NCBI GenBank assembly: GCA_017745075.1
Contig: JAGIAD010000029.1
Span: 248,001-312,000, forward strand
Direction of reading: 5' to 3'
Length of the DNA stretch: 64,000 nt
DNA from: Sphingobacteriaceae bacterium
GTDB lineage: Bacteria; Bacteroidota; Bacteroidia; Sphingobacteriales; Sphingobacteriaceae
Each line of letters starts with the position of its first letter. Positions within the stretch are counted from its first letter, which is position 1. This document shows, one piece after another, positions 9,112 to 16,270 of this stretch. Made by a program: the position numbers and the translations under genes. Below the pieces are notes generated by a model. The model was not told where the DNA came from. It worked only from the letters and a program-made list of their open reading frames with translations, and did not search any database.

Positions 9112-10020
9112 ATGAATTTATTTAGAATAAAAAAAGAATTGCGGTTGATTATGTTGCTATCAGGCCTGTTGCTGGTGACCCGCTCTGCAAATGCTCAAGA
9201 TTTTACCAACGATCAAAAGATTTTAGCTGATTACCAAAAAAGTGTAGATTCTTTATTAACCAAAACAAAATCTGTAACTGCACCCACTGCTTTGGCAGTA
9301 TTAAAAGCACCTTCTATCGCTTTAGAAGTTAATTTAGCCAGGGATACCAAAAAGGCTTTAAGTCCAAATGCATTATATGAGTTGGCCAAAAAATCTACAC
9401 TGATTGTTGGCTGTTCCTATCTTTGCCCGAAGTGTTCAAATACGCATCTTAGCGAATCAACAGGCTATGTCATTGATGCTAAGGGAATTGTGGTAACCAA
9501 CTATCACGTAGTGAATACTTATGCAGATATGCATGATGGGTTCAAACCTGTAGCGTTTACGGTGCGCTTGGCAAATGGTCACGTCTATGCAGTTAAATCC
9601 ATATTAACGGCATCTAAAGAAAATGATTTGGCCATTTTACAACTGGAAACCAATGGCGATACGCTGCCTGCCCTTCCTCTTGCAAAATCTGCAAATGTTG
9701 GCGACCAGGTTTTTGTACTCGGACATCCAAAAGGAATGCATTATTTTTTCAGCCAGGGCAATGTAACTAACAAATACATGGAAGAAGCCGGACCGGATGG
9801 AAACCATTTTTTCAGGGAAATGATGGCCATATCTGCAGATTATGCAACAGGATCAAGTGGTGGCCCTGTATTGGATGTTTACGGACGTGTGGTGGGAACG
9901 GTTTCAAACACAAAAATGTATACCCATAGTGAAATGAACCCCAGTGTGCAGATGGTAGTGAAGAATACGGTACCTGTAGAATCACTATGGAAACTGGTTC
10001 GTTCGGGATCAAATCACTAA
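9112..10020 (+). CDS. Secreted trypsin-like (S1C/HtrA-type) serine protease without PDZ
   Basis: A 302-residue predicted periplasmic or secreted protease. The ATG at 9112 gives the signal MNLFRIKKELRLIMLLSGLL ending SANAQ. The catalytic triad is visible as His132 in TNYHVV, Asp172 in NDLAIL and Ser249 in GSSGGP. There is no PDZ domain, unlike HtrA. A cysteine cluster, CSYLCPKC, precedes the protease core and could be a disulfide or metal site, which is notable next to two thioredoxins. It is the last gene of the SusCD operon, before the terminator at 10066. Substrate unknown; maturation or degradation of an imported or exported polypeptide is plausible. Confidence 0.88.
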   Translation: MNLFRIKKELRLIMLLSGLLLVTRSANAQDFTNDQKILADYQKSVDSLLTKTKSVTAPTALAVLKAPSIALEVNLARDTKKALSPNALYELAKKSTLIVGCSYLCPKCSNTHLSESTGYVIDAKGIVVTNYHVVNTYADMHDGFKPVAFTVRLANGHVYAVKSILTASKENDLAILQLETNGDTLPALPLAKSANVGDQVFVLGHPKGMHYFFSQGNVTNKYMEEAGPDGNHFFREMMAISADYATGSSGGPVLDVYGRVVGTVSNTKMYTHSEMNPSVQMVVKNTVPVESLWKLVRSGSNH

Positions 10021-10065
10021 ATCTTTGTAACCCTGTTTAGTAAAATATATAATAACAGTTTCAAG

Positions 10066-10096
10066 TGCCTGCGATTAAAACCGCGGGCATTTTTTT
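10066..10096 (+). terminator. Intrinsic terminator of the SusCD operon
   Basis: TGCCTGCG (10066-10073) pairs with CGCGGGCA (10082-10089), including one G-T pair, with an 8-base loop and then seven T. It closes the susC-to-protease operon. Confidence 0.85.
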
Positions 10097-10232
10097 CTAA
10101 AAAACAGTGCCAACCCGCACTGGAGAAGCTATATCTCAAATGGCTCAAACCACCCTAAATTTGTCTGTAATCGGCACCTTATTTCCCGATTGCTTATTTA
10201 AATTTGTATAGCAAAATTTTAAGCCAAAACTG

Positions 10233-11015
10233 ATGGAAACATATAATAAAGCCGGACATGAAAAGGTAAATGGTATTAACATGTATTATGAAATTTACGG
10301 TGAGGGAGAAATTCCACTGGTATTGATACATGGCGGTGGTTCAACCATTCAATCTACATTCGGGAGATTTATCCCATTTTTATCGAAATCTGGCCGTGTT
10401 ATCGCTGTCGAGCTTCAGGCGCATGGACGTACCAGCGATCGCGACCAGGCAGAATCTTTTGAACAGGATGCAAAGGATGTAACCACTTTATTAAATCAGC
10501 TAAAAATAACAAAGGCCAACTTTCTGGGGTTCAGCAATGGCGGAACAACCACTTTGCATATTGCAGCGCACCATCCGGCAGTGGTGAATAAAATCATTGT
10601 TATTTCAGCCAATTACCAAAGGGAAGGCTTAATTGAAGGCTTCTATAATGGCTTTGGAGATGCGACTATAGCACATATGCCTGAGCCACTTAAAGCGGCT
10701 TTCTTAGCCGTAAATCCTGATCAAAAAGCATTGCAGACAATGTTCGAAAAGGATAAACAACGCATGCTGGATTTCACCGATCTGAGCGATAATGATCTGA
10801 AGTGCATTACTTCTGATACACTTTTAATGGTAGCAGATAAAGATGTGATCAAACCCGAACATGTGGTTAAAATGTCGAGATTAATCACAAATGCTCAACT
10901 GGTTATTTTACCCGGTGTGCATGGTGCCATGATCGGAGAAAACCTTAATCCAGATGTAAGCGACAAAGCGATAGCAGTTACGGCATATCTGGTCGAAACT
11001 TTTTTAAATAAATAG
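10233..11015 (+). CDS. Alpha/beta-fold hydrolase
   Basis: A 260-residue cytoplasmic hydrolase. It shows the oxyanion segment LIHGGGST, the nucleophile elbow GFSNGG with Ser101, a likely acid in MVADKD and the catalytic His in GVHGAMIGE. This is the usual triad order for the fold. The substrate cannot be told from sequence; such proteins include esterases, haloperoxidase-like and lactone hydrolases. It has no operon partner: a terminator lies before it, and the next gene starts about 80 bases downstream with its own leader. Two TAAATTTG elements (10156-10163 and 10199-10206) match the Bacteroidota -7 motif; the nearer one is the better promoter candidate. Confidence 0.88.
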   Translation: METYNKAGHEKVNGINMYYEIYGEGEIPLVLIHGGGSTIQSTFGRFIPFLSKSGRVIAVELQAHGRTSDRDQAESFEQDAKDVTTLLNQLKITKANFLGFSNGGTTTLHIAAHHPAVVNKIIVISANYQREGLIEGFYNGFGDATIAHMPEPLKAAFLAVNPDQKALQTMFEKDKQRMLDFTDLSDNDLKCITSDTLLMVADKDVIKPEHVVKMSRLITNAQLVILPGVHGAMIGENLNPDVSDKAIAVTAYLVETFLNK

Positions 11016-11093
11016 TGATATAGGCATGAGCCCGGTAGATTGATCTGCATAAAAATTACCTTCCTCTGATTAAGCATTTAATATCTTTACCGG

Positions 11094-11777
11094 ATGGAAC
11101 ACGTATTGGATAATCCGATTTATTATGCCTTAACATCTGGGCATAGCCATATTGCAAAAGGATCTGATCAGGTAAAGTATTATGTTGAAGACATCGCGTC
11201 ATTTGCTGGACTTAAAGATAATTCGCAGGACGATCTAAATGCTCTTTACCAGATCAGCCCTGCAGAAAGCTTTTTCATATTTTTCTCAAAAACACCTGTT
11301 GAAATACCTAAGCAGTGGAAACTGTTAACCCAGATCGATATGTTTCAGCTGGTTTTTCGTGGCGATGAAATGCCAATAGCAGATGCAACGGGAATAACAG
11401 AACTCGATCTGAAACATGTTACAGAAATGATCGACCTTGTGGAGCTAACCAAACCAGGACCATTTCTGGCCAAAACCATCGAACTCGGCAATTACACCGG
11501 TATATTTGTCGAGGGCAAACTGGCCTCAATGGCCGGGCACCGTTTTTTCCCAAGCCCCTATCGGGAAATAAGTGCAGTTTGTACCCATCCTGATCATTTG
11601 GGCAAAGGTTATGCTTTTAAAATTTTACAGGAACAGATTAAAAGAATACTGCTCCGTTCAGAAATACCTTTTCTGCATGTCAGAAACAATAATGAGGGTG
11701 CTATTAAACTTTACCAGAAACTGGGTTTAGAAATCAGAACAGATATGATTGCATACGTTATCAAAAAAGAAGCTTAA
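11094..11777 (+). CDS. GNAT-family N-acetyltransferase (FR47-like)
   Basis: A 227-residue protein whose C-terminal half carries the GNAT acetyl-CoA fold. It has AVCTHPDHLGKGYA (the beta4-alpha3 pyrophosphate-binding signature), then FLHVRNNNEGAIKLYQKLGL, the typical beta5-alpha4 end. The N-terminal half (about 1-110) is less conserved and probably shapes the acceptor site. The acceptor is unknown. It stands alone between the hydrolase and the CDGSH gene. Confidence 0.88.
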   Translation: MEHVLDNPIYYALTSGHSHIAKGSDQVKYYVEDIASFAGLKDNSQDDLNALYQISPAESFFIFFSKTPVEIPKQWKLLTQIDMFQLVFRGDEMPIADATGITELDLKHVTEMIDLVELTKPGPFLAKTIELGNYTGIFVEGKLASMAGHRFFPSPYREISAVCTHPDHLGKGYAFKILQEQIKRILLRSEIPFLHVRNNNEGAIKLYQKLGLEIRTDMIAYVIKKEA

Positions 11778-11835
11778 ACCAAGCAGAGAATGGTTCTAAA
11801 TAGAAATCTTCCAAAAAACTGCGGTTTCTATGTTT

Positions 11836-11843
11836 TAGTTTTG
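11836..11843 (+). promoter_or_regulatory. Candidate -7 element for the CDGSH gene
   Basis: TAGTTTTG matches TAnnTTTG, the housekeeping -7 consensus of Bacteroidota, 18 bases before the CDGSH start. No clear TTG element lies at the expected distance upstream, so this is a moderate call. Confidence 0.4.
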
Positions 11844-11861
11844 CGCTAAACAAACACATAC

Positions 11862-12086
11862 ATGTCTAAAACAAAACTTACCATTAACAATAACGGCTCT
11901 GTTAAAATTGAGGGCGATTTCGAAATTGTAGATAGAAACGGAAATACTTATGGCTTACAAGGGAGAGAAATAGTTTCCATCTGCCGTTGTGGTTTATCCA
12001 AAAACAAACCTTTTTGCGATGGCGCACATAACGGCCATTTTGAACACGAAGCAGTGGCTTTCGATCTTCCTCCAAAAAAAGTTTAA
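11862..12086 (+). CDS. CDGSH iron-sulfur domain protein
   Basis: A 74-residue protein with one CDGSH zinc-finger-like domain. The motif CRCGLSKNKPFCDGAH supplies the three Cys (41, 43, 52) and one His (56) that bind a redox-active [2Fe-2S] cluster in the mitoNEET family. Ala replaces Ser in the name motif, as is common. No signal peptide, so cytoplasmic. Function in bacteria is not settled: iron-sulfur or redox homeostasis. Followed directly by its own terminator. Confidence 0.93.
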   Translation: MSKTKLTINNNGSVKIEGDFEIVDRNGNTYGLQGREIVSICRCGLSKNKPFCDGAHNGHFEHEAVAFDLPPKKV

Positions 12087-12100
12087 TAAATAGCAATTAA

Positions 12101-12132
12101 AAGCATCAATCTTACAAGGTTGGTGCTTTTTT
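12101..12132 (+). terminator. Intrinsic terminator after the CDGSH gene
   Basis: AAGCATCAA (12101-12109) pairs with TTGGTGCTT (12120-12128), one G-T pair, followed by a T-run to 12132. Confidence 0.8.
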
Positions 12133-12197
12133 CTTTTTATGCTCAACCGGAACTTTTTATACAATTCAATGTTAAATGCATAGAGAACCTGTACATT

Positions 12198-12377
12198 ATG
12201 GCAAAAGAGAAGAAAAAAAGTAAAAAGAAAGGCAAGAAAAAGAATAAGTTAGGTGTTAAAAATTCGCTGGTTAACAACATTAATGCCCGCAAGAAAAAAG
12301 GCAAGTCAAGATCCAGGAAGAAATCAAAAATTAGTAAAAAAGCATACAAAAAAATGCAGGAAGGCTGGAAGAAATAA
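12198..12377 (+). CDS. Small lysine-rich basic protein
   Basis: A 59-residue protein starting MAKEKKKSKKK; almost half of its residues are Lys or Arg. The ATG at 12198 is preferred over an extended frame that would run through the upstream terminator. No named domain is visible. Extreme charge suggests binding to nucleic acid, as in histone-like tails or small ribosome-associated proteins, but this is inference. It is followed after 75 bases by another protein with a Lys/Ala-rich tail, so the two may be related in role. Confidence 0.65.
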   Translation: MAKEKKKSKKKGKKKNKLGVKNSLVNNINARKKKGKSRSRKKSKISKKAYKKMQEGWKK

Positions 12378-12429
12378 TTAGTGATGTATGTGCTTGCTCA
12401 GCGAAAGGTAGATAATGACAAAATTCGGC

Positions 12430-12437
12430 TATCTTTG
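12430..12437 (+). promoter_or_regulatory. -7 promoter element before the basic-tail protein
   Basis: TATCTTTG matches TAnnTTTG perfectly. It lies inside a longer possible reading frame (12381 on) and 16 bases before the ATG at 12453, so it supports 12453 as the true start. No clear -33 partner is seen. Confidence 0.45.
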
Positions 12438-12452
12438 TCCAAAATAAAATCC

Positions 12453-12845
12453 ATGGCGGTATTACATAGAAAAGAAGAAAAAATTCAGGCAGTGCTGGGC
12501 AGGTTGCCTAAAAAATATACAGACGAGCAATTTGTAGAGATGTTCATTAAGCTGTACTCTAAAGATTGGGGCAAGATTAAATCAGCTTACATCAAACAAT
12601 CGCAGGATAAAGAACCTGGAACCGTTATTAATATGCCTAAACCAGAGATATATTTACGGCAGATCCTTTCCAACTACCTGCAGCAGGATCATGCTCCCAA
12701 AGCTGTAGAGGTTAAAGAAGAGCCTGTTGCCGAAGTTAAAAAAACGAAAGCACCTGCAAAGAAAAAGACCGAAGCCGCTGAACAAAAACAGGTGGTTGAA
12801 AAGAAAGCAAAAACAGCGGTCAAAAAAACAACAATAAAAAAATAA
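12453..12845 (+). CDS. Conserved-type hypothetical protein with Lys/Ala-rich basic tail
   Basis: A 130-residue protein. Residues about 1-75 are a helical domain (RKEEKIQAVLGRLPKKYTDE, then FIKLYSKDWGKIKSAYIKQ) that I cannot assign. Residues about 90-130 are a low-complexity tail of Lys, Ala, Glu and Thr (KKTKAPAKKK), like histone H1-type or H-NS-independent nucleoid tails. The start at 12453 is supported by the TATCTTTG element just upstream. A perfect terminator follows at 12918. A nucleic-acid-binding role is inferred from charge only. Confidence 0.75.
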   Translation: MAVLHRKEEKIQAVLGRLPKKYTDEQFVEMFIKLYSKDWGKIKSAYIKQSQDKEPGTVINMPKPEIYLRQILSNYLQQDHAPKAVEVKEEPVAEVKKTKAPAKKKTEAAEQKQVVEKKAKTAVKKTTIKK

Positions 12846-12917
12846 AAAATATTTTTCATCAGATATAATAAATCACCTTTTTGGTTGTTTATATATATGA
12901 GAGCGTTAATTTAGATG

Positions 12918-12957
12918 ACGGGGATAGGTCGGTATGATTTATCCCCGTTCTTTTTTT
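12918..12957 (+). terminator. Intrinsic terminator, perfect 9-bp stem
   Basis: ACGGGGATA (12918-12926) pairs perfectly with TATCCCCGT (12940-12948), followed by TC and seven T. It ends transcription of the basic-tail gene. Confidence 0.85.
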
Positions 12958-13003
12958 CGCTTTTTCCCATTCTATTTTCTCTGTCATTCTGTCCTCTCAC
13001 AAG

Positions 13004-13170
13004 TCGTCATTTCGAGCGGAGTGCAGCGCAGTCGAGAACCACGAGTGCTCAGCGAAGCTAAATCTGTCTCTATAGATTTCTCCATTTCGCTACCGATGAA
13101 AAATCGGCACGCTCCAGTCGAAAGGACGATTCTTCTATAGGACCTGTCATTCTTCGCTTCGCTCAGAATC
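13004..13170. repeat. Structured intergenic repeat (REP-like)
   Basis: Non-coding stretch holding CGTCATTTCGAGCGGAGTGC, then AAATCT/AGATTT and CCGAT/ATCGG hairpins (13061-13080 and 13093-13107), then TCATTCTTCGCTTCGCTCAG. This style of sequence recurs between genes in many Bacteroidota genomes, which I know from general experience rather than from a search. Short reading frames over it on both strands are not convincing genes. It fills most of the 430 bases between the terminator and the ArsR-type promoter. Confidence 0.55.
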
Positions 13171-13240
13171 TTTTTCAGTTCATACCACCATTCATTTCCT
13201 CCTCCAGTTTTACATCCAATTGTAAACTTTATTCTTTTAA

Positions 13241-13272
13241 TTGGCATATCGGGAAAAGTCGATATACATTTG
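13241..13272 (+). promoter_or_regulatory. Promoter and candidate operator of the ArsR-type regulator
   Basis: TTGG (13241-13244) and TACATTTG (13265-13272) match the Bacteroidota -33/-7 pair with a 20-base spacer. Inside the spacer is an inverted repeat, ATATCG (13246-13251) and CGATAT (13260-13265), with 8 bases between. A dyad placed across the spacer is the classic position for repressor binding, so autorepression by the ArsR-type protein is likely. The element ends only four bases before the ATG, implying a very short or leaderless transcript. Confidence 0.6.
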
Positions 13273-13276
13273 CATC

Positions 13277-13579
13277 ATGGATCAAGTTGAAATATTTAAA
13301 GCCCTGTCGAACAAAACACGTTTAGAAATTCTAGGCTGGCTGAAGGAACCTGCAATACACTTCCCCAATCAGCCAAATCCCGATTTTGAAACCGTTGGTG
13401 TTTGCGTGGGGCAGATTCAGATTAAAAGTGGCTTATCACAGAGCACCATTTCAGAATACCTTTCTATTCTACAACGTGCTGATTTAATCAGCTCTACCCG
13501 CGTAGGGCAATGGACTTATTACAAGCGCAACCAGGAAGGTTTGGAAAAATTAAGTAAAATCATCAATACAGAATTATAA
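13277..13579 (+). CDS. ArsR-family winged-helix transcriptional regulator with a single cysteine
   Basis: A 100-residue dimeric winged-helix DNA-binding protein. Recognition helix region SQSTISEYLSILQRADL, wing region RVGQWTYYKRN. The ATG at 13277 is chosen because a start at 13241 would place the promoter inside the gene. It has exactly one Cys (43, in VGVCVGQIQ) just before the helix-turn-helix and lacks the ELCVCD-type metal site of ArsR/SmtB. It lies 11 bases before an Old Yellow Enzyme gene. Known flavin reductases of that kind detoxify electrophiles and in other bacteria are controlled by cysteine-sensing repressors, so Cys43 could be an electrophile sensor. That is inference. Confidence 0.88.
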   Translation: MDQVEIFKALSNKTRLEILGWLKEPAIHFPNQPNPDFETVGVCVGQIQIKSGLSQSTISEYLSILQRADLISSTRVGQWTYYKRNQEGLEKLSKIINTEL

Positions 13580-13590
13580 TTTAGAAACAT

Positions 13591-14691
13591 ATGAGCACAG
13601 ATAGTTTATTCAGGCCTTTTAGCCTTAAAACATTAAATATCAAAAACAGAATAGTAATGGCACCTATGACGAGGTCGTTTTCTCCGGGAGGTGTACCAAC
13701 GGCTGAGGTTGCAGCGTATTACGCAAAAAGAGCAGCCGGAGAAGTAGGTTTAATTTTATCTGAAGGAACAGTAATTAACCGCCCGTCCTCATCTGCTGAT
13801 CCTAACATACCCCATTTTTACGGCACCGAAGCTTTAGCAGGCTGGGAAAACGTAATTAAAAGTGTACACCAGGCTGGCGGACAAATGGGCCCGCAAATCT
13901 GGCACCAGGGTATTCATGCCAATCATGCTTCTGGTTGGTTACCAAGTGCTCCATTTGAAGGTCCGTCATCTTTTAACAGTCCGGGATTCGAAAACGGCGT
14001 AGCGATGACAGATGCCGCCATTGCTGATACCATAGCTGCTTTTGGTCAGGCTGCTGCAGACGCTAAAGCCCTGGGTTTCGATACTGTTGAAATACATGGT
14101 GCACACCAATACCTGATTGACCAGTTTTTCTGGGATGCTACCAATAACCGTACAGATATTTATGGCGGTAAAATATTGGCAGAACGTACCCGTTTTGCCG
14201 TTGAAGTAATTAAAGAAGTACGCAAAAGAGTAGGTGAAGATTTCGCCTTAATTATTCGCTTATCACAGTTTAAACCGGCTGCTTATGATTTTAAACTGGC
14301 TAAAAACGAGCAGGAATTAGAGCAATGGTTAACCCCGCTGGCCGAAGCCGGAATTGATATTTTCCATTGTTCGCAACGCCGTTTCTGGGAGCCCGAGTTT
14401 GAAGGCTCTGACTTAAATTTTGCAGGATGGGCCAAAAAAGTAACAGGAAAAGCCACAATCTCAGTGGGCTCTGTTGGTTTAGATGGCGATTTCTTTGGTG
14501 CCTTCGCAGGTCAAAGCTCACAGCCTAGCTCGCTTGACGAACTGGTACGTAGAATGGACCGTGGCGACTTCGATTTAATAGCAGTTGGCCGTCCGCTCTT
14601 AGCAGATCCGAATTGGGTAGAAAAAATTAAAAATAACCGCACGGAAGAATTGAAAGGCTTTAGCAAAGAAGCTTTAGCACAATTGGTATAA
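13591..14691 (+). CDS. Old Yellow Enzyme-family alkene reductase (FMN, NADH:flavin oxidoreductase)
   Basis: A 366-residue FMN-dependent TIM-barrel reductase that transfers hydride to activated C=C bonds of enones, quinones, maleimides and nitro compounds. It shows the N-terminal FMN-binding MAPMTRS, the substrate-activating pair in VEIHGAHQYLIDQFF (His169 and His172), NRTDIYGG, and the phosphate-binding AVGRPLLADPNW near the C terminus. Length fits the family. Co-transcribed with the ArsR-type regulator 11 bases upstream, and followed by two hairpin terminators. Physiological substrate unknown. Confidence 0.93.
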   Translation: MSTDSLFRPFSLKTLNIKNRIVMAPMTRSFSPGGVPTAEVAAYYAKRAAGEVGLILSEGTVINRPSSSADPNIPHFYGTEALAGWENVIKSVHQAGGQMGPQIWHQGIHANHASGWLPSAPFEGPSSFNSPGFENGVAMTDAAIADTIAAFGQAAADAKALGFDTVEIHGAHQYLIDQFFWDATNNRTDIYGGKILAERTRFAVEVIKEVRKRVGEDFALIIRLSQFKPAAYDFKLAKNEQELEQWLTPLAEAGIDIFHCSQRRFWEPEFEGSDLNFAGWAKKVTGKATISVGSVGLDGDFFGAFAGQSSQPSSLDELVRRMDRGDFDLIAVGRPLLADPNWVEKIKNNRTEELKGFSKEALAQLV

Positions 14692-14720
14692 TTCCCTATT
14701 TTTTCTTTTTAAATTCAGAA

Positions 14721-14746
14721 AGGCATCCCGAAAGAGATGCTTTTTT
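14721..14746 (+). terminator. Intrinsic terminator after the reductase gene
   Basis: GCATC (14723-14727) pairs with GATGC (14736-14740), extended by flanking A-T and G-T pairs, followed by six T. Confidence 0.75.
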
Positions 14747-14769
14747 GATAAATAGGTTTCGTAATTGTG

Positions 14770-14802
14770 ATGTCAGATGGTAACATCTGACATTATTTTT
14801 TT
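14770..14802. terminator. Second, stronger hairpin terminator
   Basis: TGTCAGATG (14771-14779) pairs perfectly with CATCTGACA (14784-14792) around a GTAA tetraloop, followed by TTA and seven T. It lies 25 bases beyond the first terminator, giving a tandem stop. Confidence 0.75.
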
Positions 14803-15314
14803 GCCACGGAAGACAGAAATCACGGAGTTAATTAATTCTTGCTTGTCCGTTAGGATGAGTAATCTTTTTCAGCCGACAAAGCAATCTTGATTTCCAGTAA
14901 GTGCCAGAGTTACACGTAATCCTGAATTTAGACCTCATGTATCTTTATAGAAGTGCTGATAAGAATAGAACCTTTCCTTATCATCAGGAAAGCAATACCT
15001 GTAGTGCTTCGGCTGCTCCAGCCCCACCCTTTGCTTAATCCGACTGAAAAAGTCGGGATAACGCTGACGGTCGGGTTTATTTAACCTTTGACAGTAGCAC
15101 TTCTGAGGCCACCTAAACCCGATCAAAGCGGGATGCCCCCGATTTTATATCGGGAGCAGAAGCGGGAGCGGGACTGCTGTTGGCTAAAAGCTTTTGCAAC
15201 TGCTTTCCAAAAAATAAAACAGCACTTAAATTTGTCCTGTCAAGTTCCTCTTGCACAAAGTATGAAAAACGCTTTAATTAGCGATAGGTCCTTCGATAGG
15301 CTCAGGGTGACATT
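14803..15314. repeat. Intergenic repeat-rich region with nested inverted repeats
   Basis: No convincing gene in about 580 bases. AGAAGTGCT (14949-14957) is inverted at 15096-15104. TCGGGTTTA (15071-15079) is inverted as TAAACCCGA at 15114-15122. A CCCGAT/ATCGGG hairpin lies at 15138-15154. Bases 15115-15180 are a divergent copy of a sequence at 30892-30951. The right end, 15286-15312, resembles another dispersed element (CCTTCGATAGGCTCAGGGTG). Short frames here on both strands follow the repeats and show no protein signature. Confidence 0.6.
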
Positions 15315-15379
15315 TCCGCTTTTATGATATCAATCCCAGCCTTTTTCCTTAAATTCACCCCAATAAAATTGATTATACC

Positions 15380-16270
15380 ATGTCGAACATTAAACTCATC
15401 ATCGAAGAAAGGCCTGCAAATATTGGTAATTTTATGGTTGGCAGGCTCCTCCCTTTCAGAGAGAAACGTATGGTTGGACCATTTTCCTTTATTGATCATA
15501 TGGGGCCTGTTGCAATGAGTGATCATGAAAATCTCGATGTTCCGCCCCATCCACATATCGGCTTATCTACTTTAACCTTTTTGTTCGAGGGCGAAGTTGC
15601 ACATAAAGACAGTTTAGGATCGGATATTGTGATTAAACCCGGGCAGGTAAACTGGATGACATCAGGTAGCGGCATTGTACACTCAGAAAGAACACCCGAA
15701 TACCTGCGCCACTCCGATAAAATATTACATGGTTTACAGATCTGGGTGGCTTTACCTAAAGAGCTGGAGCAAATGGAACCGGAATTTTTCCATGTTGAAG
15801 CTACAGATATCCCTGCTTGGGAACAAGATGGCGTTGCTGTTAAACTAATAGCAGGAGAAGCTTTTGGCCGTAAATCGCCTGTGCCCGTTTATAGCCCGCT
15901 GTATTTTTTAGAGTTAAAAAGTGTCGATCGCCAAAAGGTAAATATCGGCAGTTATCTCTTCGGAGAAAGTGCGCTGTATATTCTGGAAGGAGCTATTGAG
16001 AGTGATGGGCATATTTTCGAGCCCCGCCAGATTTTAATTGCCAACGATGCCAAACTCTGCGAATTTACCATGCACGCAAATACTACGATTTACATTTTCG
16101 GCGGCGAACCTTTTCCTGAAGAGCGCTTTATTTATTGGAATTTTGTAGCCTCAGACAGAGAATTGATTGAAAAAGCAAAGCAAAAATGGTTAGAACAAAG
16201 CTTTAAACCCGTACCCGGTGAAACAGATTTTGTGCCTTTGCCCGATCCAATCAAAAATATTAAGCATTAA
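15380..16270 (+). CDS. Pirin-family protein
   Basis: A 296-residue double-cupin protein. The metal ligands of pirin are all present: His57 and His59 in HPHIG, and His101 and Glu103 in VHSE, nearly the same numbering as in human pirin. Some bacterial pirins are quercetin dioxygenases and others regulate partner enzymes; nothing here decides which. ATG at 15380 is preceded by an A/T-rich leader. Its TAA overlaps the stop of the convergent gene on the other strand within TTAA (16267-16270), so no terminator separates the two. Confidence 0.93.
   Translation: MSNIKLIIEERPANIGNFMVGRLLPFREKRMVGPFSFIDHMGPVAMSDHENLDVPPHPHIGLSTLTFLFEGEVAHKDSLGSDIVIKPGQVNWMTSGSGIVHSERTPEYLRHSDKILHGLQIWVALPKELEQMEPEFFHVEATDIPAWEQDGVAVKLIAGEAFGRKSPVPVYSPLYFLELKSVDRQKVNIGSYLFGESALYILEGAIESDGHIFEPRQILIANDAKLCEFTMHANTTIYIFGGEPFPEERFIYWNFVASDRELIEKAKQKWLEQSFKPVPGETDFVPLPDPIKNIKH

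Noticed and set aside
12934..13247. Reading frames on both strands over the repeat upstream of the ArsR-type gene
   Set aside because: They follow repeat sequence, overlap each other antisense and show no protein signature; one would also include the promoter of the regulator.
14935..15327. Short frames on both strands between the reductase and pirin genes
   Set aside because: They lie in inverted-repeat sequence with no recognisable protein features or start context.
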